DNA of 20,885 nucleotides from CAIVAT01 sp964355945. Its GTDB lineage: Bacteria > Bacteroidota > Bacteroidia > Bacteroidales > FEN-979. Both the position numbers and the translations under genes were made by a program. Below the pieces are notes generated by a model. The model was not told where the DNA came from. It saw only the letters and a program-made list of their open reading frames with translations, and did not search any database. Shown here in pieces: positions 16,668-20,885 of this stretch. Position 1 is the first letter of the stretch; each line of letters starts with the position of its first letter. The DNA is taken from NCBI GenBank assembly GCA_964355945.1, contig CAYHGE010000067.1:1-20885 (forward strand). The letters run 5' to 3'.

Positions 16668-18695
16668 CTACAAGCGTTTTAAAAAATTGACAAACAAGGT
16701 TAAACTATCGAAAATCATCGGAATAAAAATTACCCCGATAATAAAGAGTACTCCATATAAGATATAGGACTGCAAACTGCCGTTCTGAAGAAATAAAAAC
16801 CGTTTCAGAAATCGTTTAAACGCGTCTACCGGCTTGTCGATCAGCCATTTTTCGAGCTTATCATACATTCGTGTTTCGTAGTGACTTTCTCCCGGAAACA
16901 CTCCGTTTACCTCCTTCTCCATTTTCGAAAGCATCAGTGTTGGCTTATTCAATTTAACATACGAACGTACAAAGGAACCGGCCGTATATTGAAGTTTCGG
17001 GGTTGGCGCAACATATCCGCATGCCCATGTAGCCCCCGCTGTGACAGGACGGTTGCGCATCACCCTGTTCCTGATGAAGAAGATGGTCAGGGATAGTGCA
17101 ATCAAGCCCCAGACTGCCAGGCTGATCGTTGTCAGTGATCCGGAACCTGTTCCCTCAAACCGACCATAAGTTACCCCCTGGATCCCTGTAAATAAACCGA
17201 CAGGTGCCCGGAGAAGATACAGGAAGAGTTGAGGGAACAGGCCAATAAACAGGATGAAAAATGCTATGAAATAGAGAGGCAGAAGCTGAAGAAAGGGGCC
17301 ATCTTTAACTTCCCGGTGAAGCTCCTTGCGGGTATTCCCAAGGAATACAATGCCAAACGCCTTGGTAAAGCACAACATCGCCAGTCCTCCGATCATGACC
17401 AGTCCGAGAATCAGAAAAAGAATAAAAAGCAGTGAACTTAATGTGGCGGTTTGCAACCATTGGTATAATCCCGAATAGATCAAAAATTCTGATATAAATC
17501 CATTAAAGGGAGGTATTCCCGAAATGGCCACTGCCGCGATTAAGAACAGGGTGGCAGTTTGAGGCATCTTCTTGATCAAACCACCCAAATGTTCAATATT
17601 TAATGTGTGGGTAGCCTGGTAAACCATCCCGGCGGTATAAAACAAGAGTGATTTAAAAAGGGCATGGTTCCATGTATGAAGCAATGCGCCTGCAAATCCC
17701 AGGGATGCGAGGATTGTGTTTTCCGACCCCATCCCAATGCATCCGATCCCGATGCCCATCCCGATAATCCCGATATTTTCCACGCTGTGATAGGCCAGCA
17801 GCTTCTTGAGATCATGCTGAACAATTGCAAGCATGACACCATAGAGTCCGGAGATGATGGAAATCGTCAAAATAATATACCCGATCACACTGAAATCTGC
17901 CCTGATCAGCAATAACATTCTAAGGATGCCATAAATACCGCTTTTTATAAGCACGCCCGACATAATACCCGAAATATGGGCAGGTGCAGCAGGATGTGCA
18001 TACGGTAACCAGGTATGGAAGGGCACAAATCCGGCTTTTATGGCAAATCCGATAAAAAAGATCAAAAATAAAAACAATGCACCGGGACCTGTTTGCGATG
18101 AACTGAACGCAGTAATCGCCTGAAAATCAAAACTGCCAGTTTTATAATACACCCATAAAAACCCGGTTACCAGCAAAACAACACATATATGAGATTGAAT
18201 CAGATAGTTGATACCCGCCCTGAGTGTTACTTCTTTTTCGTGTTCAAAAATTACGCAGATAAATGCTGAGAACATCATTACTTCCCAGGCAATAAGAAAT
18301 ACGATGCTGTTTTGAATAGCGATCAAACTCACCATGGATGAATGTAATAAAATGAAGGCAACGGCATGCAGGGAGAGTTTTTGCATTTCCTTGTTGTATT
18401 TATTCATGTAGAAAAGGCCATACCATCCTCCGGTGATAAAAATAAAATTTACAATCAGAATAAACCAACCCGAAAGTGCGTCAATTCTGATGGGTATTTC
18501 GCCGGTAACCACACTGCCGGGAAAGCTATAACTGATCGTGTGCCCTGCCATGCTTTGGATTGCCAGATAGCCTGAAATCATCGAATTCGTCACGACTGCC
18601 ATCAATACAACAACTCCTTTCATCCTGACATTCAGGAAAGAAACCGATAAAACACCAGTGATGCAGATCAGTATGAAGGTGATCACCAAAATCAT
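16668..18695 (-). CDS. hyfB: HyfB-like antiporter-type membrane subunit, second copy
   Basis: A 675-residue polytopic protein. Key residues of the NuoL/NuoM/MrpA family are visible: E138 in FLIAWEVMMFSAF (TM5), K220 in FAIKAGFVPFHTWLPYAHP (TM7) and K251 in SGVLIKSGIYGILR (TM8). Further on are NHALFKSLLFYTAGMVYQ and GIPPFNGFISEFLIYSGLYQ. The C-terminal extension carries TWACGYVAPTPKLQYTAGSF, a HyfB-type tail also present in the gene upstream. Its ATG overlaps the upstream gene's TGA in an ATGA, so translation is probably coupled. It occupies the place HyfD would have in E. coli hyf, but its length and tail make it a HyfB paralogue. Likely role: proton or sodium translocation. The ion cannot be told. 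Confidence 0.9.
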   Translation of the reverse strand: MILVITFILICITGVLSVSFLNVRMKGVVVLMAVVTNSMISGYLAIQSMAGHTISYSFPGSVVTGEIPIRIDALSGWFILIVNFIFITGGWYGLFYMNKYNKEMQKLSLHAVAFILLHSSMVSLIAIQNSIVFLIAWEVMMFSAFICVIFEHEKEVTLRAGINYLIQSHICVVLLVTGFLWVYYKTGSFDFQAITAFSSSQTGPGALFLFLIFFIGFAIKAGFVPFHTWLPYAHPAAPAHISGIMSGVLIKSGIYGILRMLLLIRADFSVIGYIILTISIISGLYGVMLAIVQHDLKKLLAYHSVENIGIIGMGIGIGCIGMGSENTILASLGFAGALLHTWNHALFKSLLFYTAGMVYQATHTLNIEHLGGLIKKMPQTATLFLIAAVAISGIPPFNGFISEFLIYSGLYQWLQTATLSSLLFILFLILGLVMIGGLAMLCFTKAFGIVFLGNTRKELHREVKDGPFLQLLPLYFIAFFILFIGLFPQLFLYLLRAPVGLFTGIQGVTYGRFEGTGSGSLTTISLAVWGLIALSLTIFFIRNRVMRNRPVTAGATWACGYVAPTPKLQYTAGSFVRSYVKLNKPTLMLSKMEKEVNGVFPGESHYETRMYDKLEKWLIDKPVDAFKRFLKRFLFLQNGSLQSYILYGVLFIIGVIFIPMIFDSLTLFVNFLKRL

Positions 18696-20686
18696 TGTAT
18701 GATATTAAAAACTGTCAGAAGAAATATAACCAGGATAAAAACAATTCCATACAGCACGTACGACTGTGTTCTTCCGTTTTGAATAAACCGGAAATATCCC
18801 GTTGCTTTAAGCAGGTATTTCGGAATATGATCGATCAGATTGTGTTCGAAAAAATCGGAATAGTGTGAAGCATGCATTCTCTGTTCAGGAAACACCTCTT
18901 CCGGTTGTAACTCTTTGAATTGCTTCTCTTCCACCACAAGAAAACTGAAAATTTTACTCAGGGGTTTGGAAAATGACTTCCCGGTATATTGCATGGTGGT
19001 TTTCGGGGCAACATATCCGCAGCCCCAGGTGGTTTCAAACGCCCGGGTTCTCTTTCTCATTACCTGCAAACGCATGAGCCAGACAGCTCCGGTAAGCAGC
19101 ATGAATATCAGCGAAAACAACCCGATATTGGAGGCGGTACGGGCGTAAAAACCCAATGTGGCTGCGTCAGTGACAACGGTATTGCTCATTCCGGCCAGAA
19201 CGTCGTGAATCAGATTTAAAAAGAACCCCGGCACCAGGGCAATGCCGAGCATGAAGGCGATGATCAGATACTGGGGTATCAGCATTGGCCGTGCAACCTC
19301 ATGAGGCTGATGGGGAAGCGGGCTGCGTGGCTGACCTAAAAACACAGTACCAAAGGTTTTAGCAAAAGCAAGCAGCGACAATCCGCCAATCACACTCATG
19401 CCGGCAACAACAAAGATCATGAGCATGATCTGGTAAATGGAATTGGAGTACATTCCCTGGATCAGTCCGCTATAAATGATAAACTCCGACACGAACCCGT
19501 TGAAGGGGGGCATTCCTCCGATCGCCAGGGCTCCGATCAGAAAAATACCGGCTGTTTTAGGCATGCTTTTAATCAGCCCGCCAAGTTGCTCCATATCACG
19601 GGTATGGGTTTGCTGATAAACGGACCCGGCAGAATAAAAAAGCAGGGATTTGAACAGAGAATGGTTTAAAACATGAAGCAGCGCCCCACCGAACCCGAGG
19701 AAATACATCAGTGGCGAAGAGGTTCCGATACCTATCAACCCGACACCGATGCCAATGCCAATAATTCCGATGTTCTCGATCGTGCAATAGGCCAGCATTC
19801 TTTTGAAATCACGCTGCACCGCTGCGTTTAAGATGCCGTAAATCCCTGTCAACACAGAGAGTGTGATGATAACTTCGCCCAGTAAAATAAAATCCGACTG
19901 GAGGTAGCTGATCACCCGGATGATCCCATAGATGCCAAGTTTGACGATGACTCCCGACATCACCCCCGATATATGCGACGGGGCAGCGGGGTGAGCGTGA
20001 GGCAACCAGCTGTGGAGCGGGATGAACCCGGCTTTGAGTCCAAATCCTGCAAAAAACACCAGGAAGAGCCAGACGTTCGGGTTCCCCTGGAAAAATGTCC
20101 CGATTGCTTCAAAGTTCAACGAGCCGGTTTTGCTGTAAACCCAGATAAAACCAACTGTCAGCAATACAACACTGATGTGCATCTGAACCATGTAATTGAT
20201 GCCTGCACGGAGGGTTTTAAGGTGGTGATGGTCAAATATCACCAGCATCATGGATGAAAGCGACATGATCTCCCATGCGATCAGGAAGGCGAAACCGTTC
20301 TGCAACATGCAAACCCATACCATCGAAAAGTGAAACAGGACGAAAAGTGACCAGTGAAGCGTCAGTTTTGAAGGCTCATTTGGATACGCTTTCAGATAAC
20401 CTGTTCCAAAAAACGCCCCCGTAACAGAGGTAAAATTAATGATCAGGATAAACCAGGCAGCCAATCCGTCAATACGAACAGGAACGTCGCCCAGGAAGGC
20501 TCCCGCGTAAAATGTAAAATCCACCACCTGCCCGTTCAGTGCTGAAACAGCCAGCCAGCCTGATGTCAACGACCCCAGTACGACAGCGGCAGCGGCAGCG
20601 TAACCCTTGATATTCGAAGATACAACAGATATAGCTGCAATGGCAAAAAGAGGTATAATCCAACTAAGGCTGATCAATTCAAACAT
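18692..20686 (-). CDS. hyfB: HyfB-like antiporter-type membrane subunit, first gene of the operon
   Basis: A 664-residue protein when started at 20686 (MFELISLSWIIPLFAIAA). An in-frame ATG 26 codons upstream would add a Cys-rich stretch unlike the family, so I reject it. Conserved residues are E139 in FLIAWEIMSLSSMM, K218 in GFGLKAGFIPLHSWLPHAHP and K249 in SGVIVKLGIYGIIR. NHSLFKSLLFYSAGSVYQQT, GGMPPFNGFVSEFIIYSG and the C-terminal TWGCGYVAPKTTMQYTGKSF complete the HyfB signature. The family uses these Glu and Lys residues to move protons or Na+ through the membrane. It is the promoter-proximal gene and overlaps the next gene by 4 nt (ATGA). It is about as long as, and clearly paralogous to, that next gene. 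Confidence 0.91.
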   Translation of the reverse strand: MFELISLSWIIPLFAIAAISVVSSNIKGYAAAAAVVLGSLTSGWLAVSALNGQVVDFTFYAGAFLGDVPVRIDGLAAWFILIINFTSVTGAFFGTGYLKAYPNEPSKLTLHWSLFVLFHFSMVWVCMLQNGFAFLIAWEIMSLSSMMLVIFDHHHLKTLRAGINYMVQMHISVVLLTVGFIWVYSKTGSLNFEAIGTFFQGNPNVWLFLVFFAGFGLKAGFIPLHSWLPHAHPAAPSHISGVMSGVIVKLGIYGIIRVISYLQSDFILLGEVIITLSVLTGIYGILNAAVQRDFKRMLAYCTIENIGIIGIGIGVGLIGIGTSSPLMYFLGFGGALLHVLNHSLFKSLLFYSAGSVYQQTHTRDMEQLGGLIKSMPKTAGIFLIGALAIGGMPPFNGFVSEFIIYSGLIQGMYSNSIYQIMLMIFVVAGMSVIGGLSLLAFAKTFGTVFLGQPRSPLPHQPHEVARPMLIPQYLIIAFMLGIALVPGFFLNLIHDVLAGMSNTVVTDAATLGFYARTASNIGLFSLIFMLLTGAVWLMRLQVMRKRTRAFETTWGCGYVAPKTTMQYTGKSFSKPLSKIFSFLVVEEKQFKELQPEEVFPEQRMHASHYSDFFEHNLIDHIPKYLLKATGYFRFIQNGRTQSYVLYGIVFILVIFLLTVFNIIQ

Positions 20687-20735
20687 AAGCAGTTTCCAGC
20701 AAACGGTTCCCGTATCTACATAAATCAGGAAAACG

Positions 20736-20743
20736 CAAATTAA
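20736..20743 (-). promoter_or_regulatory. Possible -7 box for the hydrogenase-related operon
   Basis: On the minus strand this reads TTAATTTG, one mismatch from TAnnTTTG, 49 nt upstream of the first ATG at 20686. No -33 box is evident. It is the best candidate in the short leader between the terminator at 20766-20806 and the first gene, but it is weak. Confidence 0.25.
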
Positions 20744-20765
20744 TACATTTTCGTGACATAGCATG

Positions 20766-20806
20766 AAAAAGCCGGAACCCCGATGAGCAGGATTCCGGCT
20801 TTTTTA
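20766..20806. terminator. Bidirectional hairpin terminator upstream of the hydrogenase-related operon
   Basis: The sequence aaaaagccggaa pairs with ttccggcttttt around a ~16-nt centre: a 7-bp G+C-rich stem extended by two further C-G pairs after one mismatch. A-tracts on one side and T-tracts on the other make it work in both directions. It insulates the operon starting at 20686 from whatever lies to the right. Confidence 0.75.
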
Positions 20807-20808
20807 TT

Positions 20809-20885
20809 GACGATTTGACGATTTACGATTGCAGATTGAATTGCCTGATTTACGATTGGACGATTGACGATTGCAGATTGAATTG
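20809..20885. repeat. Degenerate cgatt-type direct repeats at the right edge
   Basis: The hexamer acgatt recurs throughout. The 19-mer acgattgcagattgaattg occurs at 20825-20843 and again at 20867-20885, a 42-bp offset, and the second copy runs to the window end. The array probably continues beyond the window. There is no coding potential in it. Confidence 0.7.

Noticed and set aside
11250..20686. Annotation as an active [NiFe] hydrogenase or formate hydrogenlyase
   Set aside because: The Ni-Fe Cys ligands are missing, and no formate dehydrogenase or maturation gene is in the window.
11250..20686. Annotation as respiratory complex I (nuo)
   Set aside because: The gene order and the HyfB/HyfE/HyfF signatures are of the hydrogenase-4 type. 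NuoE, NuoF, NuoG, NuoI, NuoJ and NuoA equivalents are absent from the operon.
20687..20764. Longer start for the first HyfB-like protein at 20764
   Set aside because: The extra 26 residues are unlike the family N-terminus. The ATG at 20686 begins directly at the first membrane helix.

Overview
The window looks like a scaffold from a Bacteroidota (Bacteroidales-like) genome, probably a draft or metagenome assembly, because it carries two 100-N gaps. The phylum call rests on TAnnTTTG-type promoter boxes, a Wza/Wzz pair with Bacteroidota-style features, a giant secreted protein with tail-fibre-like, PKD/Ig-like and Fibrobacter-major-paralogous (FISUMP) domains, and signal peptides ending in A-Q. 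No RNA gene, IS element, CRISPR array or origin was recognised.

Layout. (1) Positions 1-2357, minus strand: two genes of a polysaccharide export operon, an outer-membrane Wza-like lipoprotein followed by a Wzz/GumC-like chain-length protein cut by the left edge. (2) Positions 2581-4179, plus strand and divergent: a nucleotide-sugar dehydrogenase whose 5' end lies in the first N gap. It plausibly supplies a uronic-acid-type sugar to the same surface glycan. (3) Positions 4364-11170, plus strand: a 2268-residue secreted repeat protein with three tail-fibre-like repeats, two Ig-like domains, sixteen ~90-residue PKD-like repeats, two more Ig-like domains and a C-terminal FISUMP domain. A strong hairpin terminator follows. 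(4) Positions 11250-20686, minus strand: a tight seven-gene operon, transcribed right to left, for a membrane complex related to hydrogenase-4/formate hydrogenlyase and complex I. Its order is two HyfB-like antiporter-type subunits, then HyfC, HyfE, HyfF, a HyfG/HycE-like large subunit and a ferredoxin-HyfI/HycG/NuoB-like small subunit. (5) Positions 20687-20885: a hairpin terminator and short direct repeats at the right edge.

Main point. The seven-gene complex keeps the ion-pumping membrane arm with its key Glu and Lys residues, but its soluble module has lost the expected redox sites. The large subunit lacks both Cys pairs that hold Ni-Fe. The small subunit has replaced three of the four proximal [4Fe-4S] ligands (D134, D201, N231). 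Its ferredoxin domain keeps exactly one ligand set (C48, C65, C68, C71). It therefore resembles the energy-converting hydrogenase-related (Ehr) complexes, in a form with even fewer cofactors. It is unlikely to be a hydrogenase and its electron donor and acceptor, if any, are unknown.

Assembly note. The second N gap lies inside the large-subunit gene, but the 55 bases on its two sides are identical. Collapsing the duplicate removes 155 nt and restores one uninterrupted 499-residue reading frame. The apparent break is a scaffolding artefact, not a pseudogene.
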